A stretch of DNA of 64,000 nucleotides from Altererythrobacter rubellus (GCF_030284385.1 NZ_CP127221.1:248001-312000); one strand, 5' to 3'; positions 26,296-36,307 are shown, counted from the first letter of the stretch. Notes: generated by a model not told the origin, from the letters alone. Numbers and translations are program-made.

Positions 26296-26577
26296 CTATT
26301 CGTCGTTTAGGCGACGGCGCATTTTCTTGCCTGGCTTGAAATAGGGTACGCGCTTGGCTGGAACGTCCACTGCTTCACCGGTACGCGGATTGCGCCCGGT
26401 TCGCGCTTCGCGCTCCCGCGTTGAAAAAGCGCCAAAGCCGCGCAGTTCAACCCGGCCGCCTTCAGCCAGCTGCTCCGATATTTCATCGAAGAAAATATCG
26501 ACCACTTGTTCGATTTCGACCGAACGCAATTCAGGGTTGTCTTGATGAAGTGCTTGCAGCAATTCGGATCTGATCAT
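26296..26577 (-). CDS. ihfB: Integration host factor subunit beta (HU/IHF family)
   Basis: A 93-residue DNA-bending protein that works as a heterodimer with IHF alpha in recombination, replication and gene control. It starts [20 protein letters not shown], has the family core [25 protein letters not shown] and the DNA-binding arm [29 protein letters not shown] with the proline that intercalates in the minor groove is intact. GGGAGAAAAAA sits just before the ATG at 26577; an upstream frame extension is not protein-like. The tRNA-Leu gene lies downstream on the same strand. Confidence 0.94.
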   Translation of the reverse strand: MIRSELLQALHQDNPELRSVEIEQVVDIFFDEISEQLAEGGRVELRGFGAFSTREREARTGRNPRTGEAVDVPAKRVPYFKPGKKMRRRLNDE

Positions 26578-26766
26578 TTTTTTCTCCCGACCGCTTTTTT
26601 TGGCGCAATCGAAGGCCAAGGGGACCACGCCCATCAAAGTGACCACGTCGACCCGGGAGGCAATCCATTTCCCGTGACATAGAAGTTACAGAAAAACGCG
26701 GAATTCGCAAGCTAGCATACTGTGTTTTGCCACCACTTGCACCACGCTAGCCCAGTTTTTAAAAAA

Positions 26767-27105
26767 TCACGCTTCTTCAACGAGTTCCGACAGGTCAATA
26801 CCTAGTCGATTCATACGCTGACGAATTTCTGGCCATTCATCTTGCAAGAAATTTTGTCGTTCCCGGCTCCGCAATTGATCGGCAGCGCCTTCAACCACAT
26901 ACATGCCCACGCCGCGCTGTACCTCCACCAGACCATCATTCTGGAATTGCTGATAGGCCTTAGCCACTGTCAGCGGGTTCGCGCCTTCTTCTGCCGCCAA
27001 TGCACGTACAGACGGGAGCATATCACCTTCGGCATAGCGGCCTTCGATGACGGCTGCTGCGATCTGGTCACGCAGCTTTAGATAGACTGGTCGGTTTTGG
27101 CTCAT
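26767..27105 (-). CDS. GntR-family regulator, YtrA-type
   Basis: A 112-residue regulator with an N-terminal GntR winged helix (PVYLKLRDQIAAAVIEGRYAEGDMLPSVRALAAEEGANPLTVAKAYQQFQNDGLVEVQRGVGMYV) and a short helical tail instead of a large ligand domain, as in the YtrA subgroup. It has an ATG with GAGGGAAAAC upstream. It is divergent from a peptide transporter gene that starts about 165 nt away, which makes that gene a likely target. A palindrome TAACGCGTTA at 27220-27229 is one candidate site. Confidence 0.9.
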   Translation of the reverse strand: MSQNRPVYLKLRDQIAAAVIEGRYAEGDMLPSVRALAAEEGANPLTVAKAYQQFQNDGLVEVQRGVGMYVVEGAADQLRSRERQNFLQDEWPEIRQRMNRLGIDLSELVEEA

Positions 27106-27270
27106 GTTTTCCCTCGCGAATAGTGCGTCGCTGCCATAACACAGTCATGCGCGTCAAGTTCCCGGCCCGCGGAGCAATAAAAGCAGTATCGTTTGAAACA
27201 AATGCTTCACTTGCCTGATTAACGCGTTAGTGTGCGCTGCTTTTCGTCCGTAGGCATCGCGGATCAGATA

Positions 27271-28869
27271 ATGGAATACACGGGGGGGTCGTTCGTGACA
27301 CTTGAAGAAATCATCGTTGCCATCGCTGCAACGTTTCTGGTTCTGCTGCTGATAGGCGGTGCAACCATCGTAACTTCGAAGAATGACGAATTTGCGGGAC
27401 ACCCCAAAGGGCTGTTTGTTCTGTTCTTCGCCGAGATGTGGGAGCGCTTCTCCTACTACGGCATGCGCGCACTGCTCATTTTCTATCTTACCCAACACTG
27501 GCTTTATAATGACGAGAAGGCCTCGGTTATCTACGGCGCTTATACCGCGCTTGTGTATATCGCACCGGTCCTGGGCGGCTATCTGGCCGATAAGTATCTC
27601 GGTCAGCGCAAGGCGGTGTTGTTCGGCGCTGTCCTGTTGACCATCGGTCACTTCCTAATGGCATTCGAAGGCCAGGAAGCAGTCGGACACGAAGCCAACC
27701 CGATGATTGATGTCTTCTGGGCGGCATTAGCCTTCATTATTGTCGGCTCCGGCTTCCTGAAGGCCAACATATCCGTGATTGTGGGGCAGCTCTATCCGCG
27801 TACGGACATCCGCCGCGATGGTGCTTACACCATCTTCTATATGGGCATTAACGTAGGCGCGGCTGTCGGCACGATTATCGCCGGTTATCTCGGTCAGACC
27901 TATGGCTGGGCCTACGGCTTCGGCGCCGCCGGCATTGGTATGCTGCTTGGCCTTATCGTCTTCATCGTGTTTAAGCCGCTGCTGCTAGGCAAAGGCGAAA
28001 GCACAGTTCCAGAGAAACTCGAAGCGCCAATCATGGGCATCAAGTTCGAGTGGTTACTTTACATCGTCGGCTTTGCGGCTGTCGCTGTAACATGGTGGCT
28101 GGTGCAAAATCAGGCAGTCGTAGGATCCATCCTGGGCGTATTTGGCTTGGCGCTTGTGGCCTTTGTCGTGTGGGAAGCCATCAAGATCGGCGGTCAAGAC
28201 CGCGACCGCATCTTTGCAGCAATGTTCCTGATTATCGGTTCGGTCTTGTTCTGGGCGTTGTTCGAACAGGCTGGTTCATCGCTGAACCTGTTCACCGATC
28301 GCTATGTCGACAGGCAGGGTGTTTCAGCATCGATCTTCCAATCGATCAATCCGATCTACATCATCATGCTCGCACCGCTTTTTGCAGGGCTATGGACTTG
28401 GCTCGCAAAGAAAGGGGTTGAACCTTCAACACCGGCCAAATTCGGCCTCGCGCTGATCCAGTTGGGTGCTGGTTTCCTTGTGCTGGTGTTCGGTGCGAGC
28501 GCGGTAGGGATGGAGAATATGACACCGGTCATCTTTATCTTCCTCATCTATCTGCTGCACACCACGGGTGAGCTCTGCCTTAGCCCGGTTGGCCTGTCGG
28601 CCATGAACCGGCTTGCGCCTGCGCATATGGCGTCGCTCATCATGGGTACTTGGTTCTTTGCCTCGGCCACCGGTAACTTTGTTGCCGGGCTCATCTCGGC
28701 CGCGACCGGCTCGGAAGCTGCATCCGGGGAAGGTGCGGCCAAGGAAACCGTGCTTGCGGTCTATAGCCAGATCGGCGGGATCACAGTTGGCGTTGGTGTC
28801 GCGGTTATTGTGATCAGCCCGCTGATCAAGAAACTGATGCATCTCGACACCCTGAAGGATGACGACTAA
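27271..28869 (+). CDS. Peptide MFS transporter, POT/PTR family
   Basis: A proton-coupled importer of di- and tripeptides in the inner membrane, about 532 residues with 12 to 14 helices. The family motif FAEMWERFSYYGMRALLIFYLTQ is at about residue 55 and a second PTR2 mark lies at YMGINVGAAVGTIIAGYLGQTYGWAYGFG. The ExxERF motif with its proton-linked Glu is intact. The start is uncertain: ATG 27271 lacks a ribosome site, while GTG 27295 is preceded by a run of seven G at good spacing. The two M28/M20-type peptidases and amidohydrolases nearby suggest peptide use. It is divergent from a GntR regulator. Confidence 0.92.
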   Translation: MEYTGGSFVTLEEIIVAIAATFLVLLLIGGATIVTSKNDEFAGHPKGLFVLFFAEMWERFSYYGMRALLIFYLTQHWLYNDEKASVIYGAYTALVYIAPVLGGYLADKYLGQRKAVLFGAVLLTIGHFLMAFEGQEAVGHEANPMIDVFWAALAFIIVGSGFLKANISVIVGQLYPRTDIRRDGAYTIFYMGINVGAAVGTIIAGYLGQTYGWAYGFGAAGIGMLLGLIVFIVFKPLLLGKGESTVPEKLEAPIMGIKFEWLLYIVGFAAVAVTWWLVQNQAVVGSILGVFGLALVAFVVWEAIKIGGQDRDRIFAAMFLIIGSVLFWALFEQAGSSLNLFTDRYVDRQGVSASIFQSINPIYIIMLAPLFAGLWTWLAKKGVEPSTPAKFGLALIQLGAGFLVLVFGASAVGMENMTPVIFIFLIYLLHTTGELCLSPVGLSAMNRLAPAHMASLIMGTWFFASATGNFVAGLISAATGSEAASGEGAAKETVLAVYSQIGGITVGVGVAVIVISPLIKKLMHLDTLKDDD

Positions 28870-28992
28870 CTGCTCGGCGGTGCCGATCTGGGCAAACCAC
28901 AGGTTGGTGGCGTCTATCCGGCTTCGAACTAAACAAATTTAGCAAATCAGGGCCTCGGCACACGCTGGGACCCCGAAAATAAGGGGATACGC

Positions 28993-30393
28993 ATGGCTAG
29001 CGTAATGCGCGTAATCGTGGGAATGGGAAGCGCCATGGCGCTGGCCGCCTGCGCAACCACTGGCAGCCGGGAGGCTTTGGCCGATAATGGTGATAGCAGC
29101 AGCACAGCGGTTGAGACTTCTCCCGCATTCAACAAAGACCCTTACCCCAGCACCTATCAACCCTACCCGGGAATACCCACCGCCTTGGTTGGTGCGAAAG
29201 TTTTTGACGGCACAGGCCGCGAATTCGCTGACACCACCGTATTGTTCCGCGATGGCAAAGTTGAAGCGGTCGGAAGCGGACTCGACACGACCGGCTACAC
29301 CGTGATTGATGGCTCAGGCAAATATGTGACGCCGGGCATCATCGATATTCACAGCCATTTGGGGGACTACCCATCTCCGTCGGTCCCCGCGCATTCGGAC
29401 GGCAACGAAGCAACTTCGCCTACTACGCCTGATGTCTGGGCCGAGCATTCGGTCTGGCCACAGGACCCGGGTTTCAGTCGCGCACTTGCCAATGGTGGTG
29501 TTACATCGCTGCAAATCCTGCCGGGATCAGCCAATCTGGTCGGCGGGCGCAGTGTCACATTGAAGAATGTGTATTCGCGCACCGTTCAGGGCATGAAGTT
29601 TCCCGGCGCGCCTTACGGCATGAAGATGGCTTGTGGAGAGAACCCCAAGCGGGTCTATGGCGGTCGCAACCGCCAGCCTTCCACCCGCATGGGCAATTTC
29701 GCGGTCAATCGCCAGACCTGGCTTGATGTGATTGCCTGGGCGGACAAGGATGATCGCAAGCGTGATCTGGGCAAGGAAACCATGGCCGGCGTGCTTGATG
29801 GGGAAATCCTGGTTCACAATCACTGCTACCGCGCCGATGAAATGGCACTGGTGATGAGCATGGCGAAGGAAATGGGATACCGCGTTTCCGCTTTTCACCA
29901 CGCGGTCGAAAGCTACAAGATCGGCGATCTGCTGCGCGAGAACGGTGTGTGTAGTGCAATCTGGGCCGATTGGTACGGCTTCAAGATGGAAAGTTATGAC
30001 GCGATCCCTGAAAACGGCGCATTGCTGTATCAAGCGGGCGCTTGCGTGGTGATCCATTCTGACAGCGATCAGGATATCCAGCGTTTGAATCAGGAAGCCG
30101 CCAAGGCGCAGGCGGCTGGCGCGCGCATTGGGATTGAAATTCCCGATGGTGAAGTGATCCGCTGGATCACTCTGAATGCCGCCACCGCGATGGGCATTGA
30201 GGAAATGACCGGCAGCCTGGAACCGGGCAAGATGGCTGATGTCGTGCTATGGAATGGTGACCCGCTGAGCGTCTATGCACGGCCAGAAAAGGTCTGGATC
30301 GATGGCGCCTTGCTGTTCGATGCAAACGACCGCAAGCGTCGGCCGGTTAGCGATTTCGAGCTTGGTCAACCCGGCGAAGGAGATGTGAAATGA
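28993..30393 (+). CDS. Amidohydrolase, lipoprotein (imidazolonepropionase-like), metal-binding partner
   Basis: A 466-residue member of the metal-dependent amidohydrolase superfamily. A lipoprotein signal with lipobox LAAC (Cys near residue 17) sends it to the periplasm or outer membrane. The first metal motif HSH is in YVTPGIIDIHSHLGDY (around residue 117), later HNH, FHHAVE and HSDSDQDI supply further ligands, and the C-terminus ends in the usual MTGSLEPGKMADVVLWNGDPL. The natural substrate is unknown; relatives cleave cyclic amides or dipeptides such as X-Pro. Its stop overlaps the next start as ATGA, so it is translated together with a second amidohydrolase. Confidence 0.92.
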   Translation: MASVMRVIVGMGSAMALAACATTGSREALADNGDSSSTAVETSPAFNKDPYPSTYQPYPGIPTALVGAKVFDGTGREFADTTVLFRDGKVEAVGSGLDTTGYTVIDGSGKYVTPGIIDIHSHLGDYPSPSVPAHSDGNEATSPTTPDVWAEHSVWPQDPGFSRALANGGVTSLQILPGSANLVGGRSVTLKNVYSRTVQGMKFPGAPYGMKMACGENPKRVYGGRNRQPSTRMGNFAVNRQTWLDVIAWADKDDRKRDLGKETMAGVLDGEILVHNHCYRADEMALVMSMAKEMGYRVSAFHHAVESYKIGDLLRENGVCSAIWADWYGFKMESYDAIPENGALLYQAGACVVIHSDSDQDIQRLNQEAAKAQAAGARIGIEIPDGEVIRWITLNAATAMGIEEMTGSLEPGKMADVVLWNGDPLSVYARPEKVWIDGALLFDANDRKRRPVSDFELGQPGEGDVK

Positions 30394-31682
30394 CGATCCG
30401 AGCATCACTTCTTGGCGCGGTTGCCGCGCTGGTCTTTGCTGCTCCAGCCGCAGCGCAGGATTTCATCATCGTCAATGCCACGCTGGTAATAGGCGATGGC
30501 AGCGAACCCTTCGAAGACGGTGTCGTCGTGGTCGAACGCGGCCGCGTCACCTATGCCGGGCCTGCAGCCGGACAATCTTACGCAACCGGTCAGATCATCG
30601 ATGTGAATGAGGCTTGGGTGACACCTGGCCTGGTCGCAGCCGTGACTGACCTTGGCCTGGTTGACGTCAGCGGCGTGCAGTCGAGCAATGATGTGAGCGC
30701 CGGCAGTTCGCGTTTCAACGCTGCGCTCGATGTAACCCCTGCGATCAACCCGACCTCTCAGCACATTCTGGTCGCTCGCACCAATGGTATTACCCGTGCG
30801 TTTGTTGCCCCTGATCCATCCAATTCGATCTTTGCCGGGCAGGGCGCGGTGATCGATACGTCTGGCGACAGCGATGTTGTGATGAAGCCGCGTGCATTCC
30901 AGATGGTGGCTCTGGGCGAGGACGGTGCACGCCGTGCCGGAGGCAGCCGCACCGCTAGCCATGTCGAATTGCGCAACGCTTTGCGGGAAGCCCGCGATTT
31001 CGCGGCAGGGCGATGGAGCGGTGAAGACAATCTGCTGACCCGCGCCGATGCAGAGGCTCTGGGTTCGGTTATTTCGGGTCGCCAACCTCTGCTTGTCGCT
31101 GCTGATCGGGCTTCGGACATTCGCGCTGTGATCGCGCTTTCGAAAGAATTTCCGCGACTTGACCTTGTGCTTGTCAGAGCAACCGAGGGTTGGACCGTGG
31201 CATCCGAGATCGCAGCAGCGGGCATTCCAGTGATTGCTGAAAGCTTGCAGGATTTGCCAGAACGCTTCGAACAATTGGCTTCCACCCAAAGCAACATCGG
31301 CCGCATGCATGCCGCTGGCGTTGCGGTGGCGTTCAATGCGTCTTCTGCACGCTTCACCCACATGTACACGCAGTATGCCGGCAATTTGGTCGCGCTATCG
31401 CGCATGCCAGGAGCAAGCGGGTTGACCTGGGGCGAGGCGTTCGCTTCGATCAGCTCAGCTCCTGCGGAAGCGATGGGCATGGGCGGCCAGATGGGTGTGC
31501 TGAAGCCGGGTGCTGTGGGCGATGTCGTGGTGTGGGATGGTGATCCGCTGGAAGTTTCCAGCGCAGCCATTCGCGTATTCATCGATGGCGTCGAAGCTCC
31601 GCTTGAAAGCCATCAGACCCGCTTGCGCGAACGCTATCGCAATCTGGATGAAAGCGATTTACCCAAGGCCTACGACTGGTAG
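30390..31682 (+). CDS. Amidohydrolase-like exported protein lacking the HxH metal motif
   Basis: A 430-residue protein with a signal peptide ending AAPAAAQD (residue ~23). The beta-sandwich opening (FIIVNATLVIGDGSEPFEDGVVVVERGRVTYAG) and the C-terminal MGVLKPGAVGDVVVWDGDPLEV are those of amidohydrolases. At the place where HxH is expected, after AWVTPGLV, the sequence is AAVTDLGLVDVSG with no histidine, and the later ligand histidines are not apparent; an isolated FTHMYTQYAG remains. It is probably non-catalytic and forms a complex with the overlapping upstream amidohydrolase. The four-base overlap ATGA at 30390-30393 supports this. Confidence 0.9.
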   Translation: MTIRASLLGAVAALVFAAPAAAQDFIIVNATLVIGDGSEPFEDGVVVVERGRVTYAGPAAGQSYATGQIIDVNEAWVTPGLVAAVTDLGLVDVSGVQSSNDVSAGSSRFNAALDVTPAINPTSQHILVARTNGITRAFVAPDPSNSIFAGQGAVIDTSGDSDVVMKPRAFQMVALGEDGARRAGGSRTASHVELRNALREARDFAAGRWSGEDNLLTRADAEALGSVISGRQPLLVAADRASDIRAVIALSKEFPRLDLVLVRATEGWTVASEIAAAGIPVIAESLQDLPERFEQLASTQSNIGRMHAAGVAVAFNASSARFTHMYTQYAGNLVALSRMPGASGLTWGEAFASISSAPAEAMGMGGQMGVLKPGAVGDVVVWDGDPLEVSSAAIRVFIDGVEAPLESHQTRLRERYRNLDESDLPKAYDW

Positions 31683-31755
31683 TTTTTCCCCGCGCCCGCT
31701 TGCCAATTCTGTCTTGTTGTGGCCAATTCCGTCACAGACGGTGGGGAGATAGGGC

Positions 31756-32430
31756 ATGAGTGACGCACTGGTTCAATTGGTCGCGGCGAATATCGCATTT
31801 GTTGGCACGCATTTCGCGATGTCGCATCCGTTGCGCGGACCGCTTGTCGGGGTGCTCAAGGAAGGCGGCTTCAGCGCAGTCTATTCGCTAGTAAGCGTCG
31901 CCACCTTGTTCTGGGTCTACCTAGCCTACAAAGCCGCGCCGTCGGACGACCTTCCCGGATCGGGCGAAATCGGATGGATTGTCGCATCGGCCCTCGCCCT
32001 AATTGCATTGGTCTTTTGGGCGGGCTCATTCGCTGGAAACCCAGCCATGCCGACTCCCAAGGCCGCCGAACAGGCGCGCGCTAAGCCGAAGGGCATGTTC
32101 CGCGTTACCCGCCATCCAATGATGTGGGGCTTTGCCCTCTGGGCGCTCTCGCACATTATCCTTTGGGCGAACCTCCGAAGCGTCATCATTGCATTCGCAA
32201 TTGGCATTCTCGCGCTGGTCGGCGCTAAACTACAGGACCGCAAGAAAGCAGCGCTGATGGGTGATGTCTGGGCCGAATGGTCCAGCCGAACAAGCTATTG
32301 GCCGTGCTGGGGCAATATCTTTTCCGTAGGTCTGATCTATTGGGCGATCGGGCTGGCGGCCTGGCTTGCGCTCAGTTGGGCACATATGCCCTTAGGCGGG
32401 ATACCTGCAGGCATCTGGCGCTGGTTCTAG
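31756..32430 (+). CDS. NnrU family membrane protein
   Basis: A 224-residue inner-membrane protein with about six helices. The NnrU mark FVGTHFAMSHPLRGPLVGVLKEGGFSAVYSLVS opens it and RVTRHPMMWGFALWALSHIILWAN follows near residue 120, with a His-Pro pair typical of NnrU/isoprenylcysteine methyltransferase-like proteins. NnrU was named for a link to nitric-oxide reductase expression in denitrifiers, but many homologues occur without denitrification genes, and none is seen here. It follows the amidohydrolase pair by 73 nt. The molecular role is unknown. Confidence 0.9.
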   Translation: MSDALVQLVAANIAFVGTHFAMSHPLRGPLVGVLKEGGFSAVYSLVSVATLFWVYLAYKAAPSDDLPGSGEIGWIVASALALIALVFWAGSFAGNPAMPTPKAAEQARAKPKGMFRVTRHPMMWGFALWALSHIILWANLRSVIIAFAIGILALVGAKLQDRKKAALMGDVWAEWSSRTSYWPCWGNIFSVGLIYWAIGLAAWLALSWAHMPLGGIPAGIWRWF

Positions 32431-32539
32431 ATCGGATCGTCGACACAAAGTCGCAATTGGTCCATTGCCGGTAAGCTTTTGTTTGTCTTGAAGCTTCACT
32501 TTGTGCCACAACACGGCCGCGGGGTAAGAAAGGTAAAGC

Positions 32540-33541
32540 ATGGCGATATCGCTGGCATCTTCTGTCTTCCTCGTTTCAAGCTCCCCAATTGCCGTAATGA
32601 TGCAGCCGCAAGCAGTTGTTTTGGTACAAAGCTCGGCACCGCAAGAGACGCAGGTGTTGGAACAGGCCGAGGAAGCACCACCGACGGACAATCGCAACGT
32701 TATTGTCGTGACCGGAGAGGGTGCCGATCCGTTGAAGGACCCGCTCGAGAACGTCAATATTCAGGCTTATAAGCTGACACGCGATATCGACAGGGCTTTC
32801 GTCGAACCGATTGCGGATGTTTATGGAGAGGATTTGCCGAGCCCGATCCGCAAGGGCCTGAGAAATTTTCTGCGCAATCTGATGGAGCCGGTGAACGCGC
32901 TCAACTACTTGCTGCAACTGAAACCAGACAAGGCGCTGGAAACGGTCGGACGCTTCGCGATCAACACGACCGTGGGCGTGGCTGGGCTGTTCGACGTTGC
33001 CAAGAAGGAACCAATCAACCTGCCCTACCGTCGCAATGGTTTTGCCAACACTCTGGGTTATTACGGGGTTGGCCCGGGGCCGTTTCTGGTGCTGCCGCTG
33101 GTGGGCTCAACAACGCTGCGCGATCTGCTTGGCAGCGGGATCGACCAGTCAATCCTGCCGTTCGCGGTCGGCAAGCCGCTCAATACACCCTATTACGCAA
33201 TCCCCGCGTATACAGTGAATTCGCTGGAATTCCGGATCGAGTTTGACGAGCGGATCGGCCAGATCAAAGATAGTGATGACCCTTACTATGCGCTGCGCGA
33301 AAGCTATCTGTGCAACCGGGAGGCGGATATTGCCACACTTAAGAATCAGCCCCCACCTCGCAATTGCAGCATCGAAGCGATCATGCGCGGCCCGGAACAT
33401 GCGCAATCTCTGATACCGCAGGACACGCTTGAGGATGCATCGACTGGCGAGGCGATGGCGGTCGAACCGGAGCCCGAACGTCCTGCGATCATTTATGTCA
33501 GCGAGGAAGTGGTCCAGCCGCTGCCTGCCGACTACCGCTAG
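32540..33541 (+). CDS. MlaA (VacJ) family outer-membrane lipid asymmetry protein, no lipobox
   Basis: A 333-residue homologue of MlaA, which removes misplaced phospholipids from the outer leaflet of the outer membrane and passes them to MlaC. The domain spans about residues 60-265 (DPLENVNIQAYKLTRDIDRAFVEPIADVY, GLRNFLRNLMEPVNALNYLLQ, NTTVGVAGLFDVAKK, TLGYYGVGPGPFLVLPLVGSTTLRD). Unlike the E. coli protein it has no lipobox cysteine: the N-terminus is MAISLASSVFLVSSSPIAVMM and an in-frame TAA sits two codons before the ATG, so no longer start exists. A disordered Glu/Pro tail follows the domain. It ends 2 nt from the convergent crotonase gene. Confidence 0.9.
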   Translation: MAISLASSVFLVSSSPIAVMMQPQAVVLVQSSAPQETQVLEQAEEAPPTDNRNVIVVTGEGADPLKDPLENVNIQAYKLTRDIDRAFVEPIADVYGEDLPSPIRKGLRNFLRNLMEPVNALNYLLQLKPDKALETVGRFAINTTVGVAGLFDVAKKEPINLPYRRNGFANTLGYYGVGPGPFLVLPLVGSTTLRDLLGSGIDQSILPFAVGKPLNTPYYAIPAYTVNSLEFRIEFDERIGQIKDSDDPYYALRESYLCNREADIATLKNQPPPRNCSIEAIMRGPEHAQSLIPQDTLEDASTGEAMAVEPEPERPAIIYVSEEVVQPLPADYR

Positions 33542-33543
33542 CG

Positions 33544-34335
33544 CTATTCGCCTTTGAAATTCGGCGCCCGCTTTTCGATCAAGGCATTAACACCTTCTAT
33601 GTGATCTTGCGTCAAATGGACCATAGCCTGCGTATTCGCTGCCAATTCCAGCGCGGTGTCGTATGACACATCGCGACCTTGCCGCATCAGGTTCTTGGCA
33701 TGGCGCAAGGCATGTGGCGGCATGGCGGCGATTTTGTCGGCAAGCGCATTTGCTTCATCGAGCAGAGCCTCGTGAGTCACTACGCGGCTGACCAAGCCCC
33801 ATTCCCGCGCGGTTACCGCGTCGATCACGTCTCCGGTGTAGAACAACTCGGCCGCACGCGCTTCGCCGATGATGCGCGGCAGGATCCAAGTGCCACCGTC
33901 GCCCGGAATGATCCCGAGCTTCAGGAAAGTCACACCGAACTTCGCTTTCTCCGACGCGATACGGATATCGCCGAGGCACGCGACGTCACAACCCAAGCCA
34001 ATCGCAGGGCCGTTGACGGCAGAGATCACCGGCACGCGCAAGCCATAGAGTGCGCGCAGCATGCGGTGGATATTGTCACGGTACCCGTCAGAAATAGCCG
34101 GCGCGCTACCGCCGAAGGTGCCACTGCGTGACTTCATCGCCTTGATATTGCCGCCAGCGCTAAACGCCCGGCCCGCGCCCGTCAGGATGACGCAGCGTAC
34201 GTTCATATCGCGGTTGATGTCATCGCAAGCCTTGGCAAAGATGTCTCCATCACCCGGCGCCCCCAAAGGGTTCATTGTCTCTGCGCGATCAATGGTGAGC
34301 GTCGCGATGTGATCGGTATTGTCAATTATCAGCAT
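33544..34335 (-). CDS. Enoyl-CoA hydratase/isomerase (crotonase) family protein
   Basis: A 263-residue crotonase-fold enzyme that hydrates or isomerises acyl-CoA thioesters. The CoA-binding oxyanion loop is GRAFSAGGNIKAMKSR and the second one is AVNGPAIGLGCDVACLGDIRIASEKAKFGV. At the catalytic Glu positions the sequence reads KLGIIPGDGGTWILPRIIGEARAAEL; one of the two Glu of classical hydratases is not clearly present, so the exact reaction is open. The ATG at 34335 follows GGAGGCGCTTG, a strong ribosome site. It faces mlaA tail to tail. Confidence 0.9.
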   Translation of the reverse strand: MLIIDNTDHIATLTIDRAETMNPLGAPGDGDIFAKACDDINRDMNVRCVILTGAGRAFSAGGNIKAMKSRSGTFGGSAPAISDGYRDNIHRMLRALYGLRVPVISAVNGPAIGLGCDVACLGDIRIASEKAKFGVTFLKLGIIPGDGGTWILPRIIGEARAAELFYTGDVIDAVTAREWGLVSRVVTHEALLDEANALADKIAAMPPHALRHAKNLMRQGRDVSYDTALELAANTQAMVHLTQDHIEGVNALIEKRAPNFKGE

Positions 34336-34384
34336 CAAGCGCCTCCAGAAATTGAACAGCTATGCGCACCTGCTGTCTTCGCGC

Positions 34385-36307
34385 TTACACCCGCGCTTCT
34401 TCAACGCCTGCTGAATTGTGCCGAAAAGCGCGCAGCACAGTCGCGACAATGTCAGGCGCATTGAGGCCAGCTTCATCATACTGCTTGTGCGGATCGTCGT
34501 GGTCCTGAAAAACATCGGGCAAGCGCATGGTGCGCACTTTCAGACCATTATCTGTCAGGCCTTCATCGCTGGCAAAGGTCAACACATGCGCGCCGAGCCC
34601 ACCAATCGCGCCTTCCTCAATTGTCACGACCACTTCATGAGCGCGCATCAGTTTCTCGATCATGTCCTTGTCGAGCGGTTTTGCAAAGCGTAGGTCCGCG
34701 ACAGTGGTCGAGAGACCTTTAGCCTCCAAAGTTTCCGCCGCTTTCTTTGCCTCAGCGAGGCGTGCGCCCAGGGACAAGATCGCGACCTTACTACCTTCGC
34801 GAACGATCCGGCCTTTGCCAATTTCCAGCTTCTGCGGGACCTCGGGCAACTCAACCCCCACGCCGTTGCCACGCGGATAGCGGAAGGCAATCGGGCCTTC
34901 ATCATATTCCGCCGCGGTATAGGTCATATGGACCAGTTCGGCCTCGTCAGCAGCCGCCATCACGACGAAGTTCGGCAGCGTCGCAAGATAAGTGATGTCG
35001 AATGATCCTGCATGAGTACAGCCATCCGCCCCCACAAGCCCTGCGCGGTCAATCGCGAAACGGACCGGCAGGTTCTGGATCGCCACATCGTGGACCACCT
35101 GATCATAGGCGCGCTGCAGGAATGTTGAATAAATCGCCGCGAACGGTCGCATGCCTTGCGCGGCAAGCCCGGCTGCAAAGGTCACGCCATGCTGTTCCGC
35201 GATGCCAACATCAAAGGCGCGTTCGGGATGCGCCTCAGCAAAACGGTCAACGCCCGTACCGGAAGGCATTGCGGCAGTGATCGCGCAAATGCGCTTGTCA
35301 GTCTCAGCCAGCTTGGCGAGTGTATCACCGAAGACGTTCTGATAGGCTGGCGGACCGGCAGCAGACTTGGCTTTCTCACCCGTTACCACATCGAACTTGG
35401 GCACCCCATGATACTTGTCAGCGCTGTTTTCAGCCGGCGCATAACCCTTGCCCTTTTGCGTCACGACATGGATCAACACTGGCCCTTGGTCGCTATCGCG
35501 AACATTCTCGAGCACAGGGATCAGGTGATCCAGATTATGGCCATCAATCGGTCCGACGTAATAGAAGCCCAGCTCTTCGAACAGCGTCCCGCCAGTTACC
35601 ATGCCACGGGTGAATTCCTCAGCCTTGTCGAGTGCTTTGTGCACACGGCGAGAAAACTTGCGTGTCACTTTGGATGCAAGCGAACGTAAGCCGAGATATT
35701 CGGAGGAAGACACCATCCGCGCAAGGTAAGCGGACAGACCGCCCACGGGCGGTGCGATCGACATGTCATTGTCATTCAGGATCACAACCAGGCGATTGCC
35801 CGCCTGCTCGGCATTGTTCATCGCTTCATAAGCCATGCCCGCGCTCATTGAGCCGTCACCAATCACTGCGATGCCGCGCCCGGTCTTGTCATTAAGCTTG
35901 TTCGCCATAGCAAAGCCCAATGCCGCCGAGATAGAAGTCGAGCTGTGCGCGGCGCCGAACGGGTCATATTCACTTTCAGCACGCTTGGTGAAGCCGGAAA
36001 GCCCGCCGCCCTGCCGCAGGGTGCGGATCCGGTCACGACGGCCGGTGATGATCTTGTGCGGATAGCATTGGTGGCCAACGTCCCACACCAGCCTGTCTTC
36101 GGGCGTGTTGAAGACATAGTGGATCGCGGTGGTAAGCTCTACCACACCCAAGCCCGATCCGAGGTGCCCGCCAGACGTGCTGACAGCATCAATCATTTCG
36201 GCGCGAAGCTCGTCGGAAAACTGGCGCAGCTCCGACTTGTCGAGCTTGCGCAGATCAGCCGGAGATTGAACCCTATCCAGCAACGGTGTTTGCGGTGCGT
36301 GACTCAT
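34385..36307 (-). CDS. dxs: 1-deoxy-D-xylulose-5-phosphate synthase
   Basis: First enzyme of the MEP pathway to isoprenoids; it joins pyruvate and glyceraldehyde 3-phosphate using thiamine diphosphate. The 640-residue protein has the N-terminal TPP motif [35 protein letters not shown] (around residue 150), the [12 protein letters not shown] segment, the transketolase-like second domain with [27 protein letters not shown] and [15 protein letters not shown], and a C-terminal transketolase domain. No Shine-Dalgarno is evident before the ATG. Isoprenoid supply fits with the carotenoid-desaturase-like gene at 37882. Confidence 0.97.
   Translation of the reverse strand: MSHAPQTPLLDRVQSPADLRKLDKSELRQFSDELRAEMIDAVSTSGGHLGSGLGVVELTTAIHYVFNTPEDRLVWDVGHQCYPHKIITGRRDRIRTLRQGGGLSGFTKRAESEYDPFGAAHSSTSISAALGFAMANKLNDKTGRGIAVIGDGSMSAGMAYEAMNNAEQAGNRLVVILNDNDMSIAPPVGGLSAYLARMVSSSEYLGLRSLASKVTRKFSRRVHKALDKAEEFTRGMVTGGTLFEELGFYYVGPIDGHNLDHLIPVLENVRDSDQGPVLIHVVTQKGKGYAPAENSADKYHGVPKFDVVTGEKAKSAAGPPAYQNVFGDTLAKLAETDKRICAITAAMPSGTGVDRFAEAHPERAFDVGIAEQHGVTFAAGLAAQGMRPFAAIYSTFLQRAYDQVVHDVAIQNLPVRFAIDRAGLVGADGCTHAGSFDITYLATLPNFVVMAAADEAELVHMTYTAAEYDEGPIAFRYPRGNGVGVELPEVPQKLEIGKGRIVREGSKVAILSLGARLAEAKKAAETLEAKGLSTTVADLRFAKPLDKDMIEKLMRAHEVVVTIEEGAIGGLGAHVLTFASDEGLTDNGLKVRTMRLPDVFQDHDDPHKQYDEAGLNAPDIVATVLRAFRHNSAGVEEARV

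Noticed and set aside
27220-27229. Palindrome TAACGCGTTA in the GntR/peptide-transporter gap
   Set aside because: A 10-bp palindrome is too short to call an operator with no second copy; kept only as a possible GntR site in the gene note.
30405-31361. 318-codon open frame on the minus strand opposite the second amidohydrolase
   Set aside because: Shadow frame with no recognisable domain; the plus-strand protein has a signal peptide and amidohydrolase ends.
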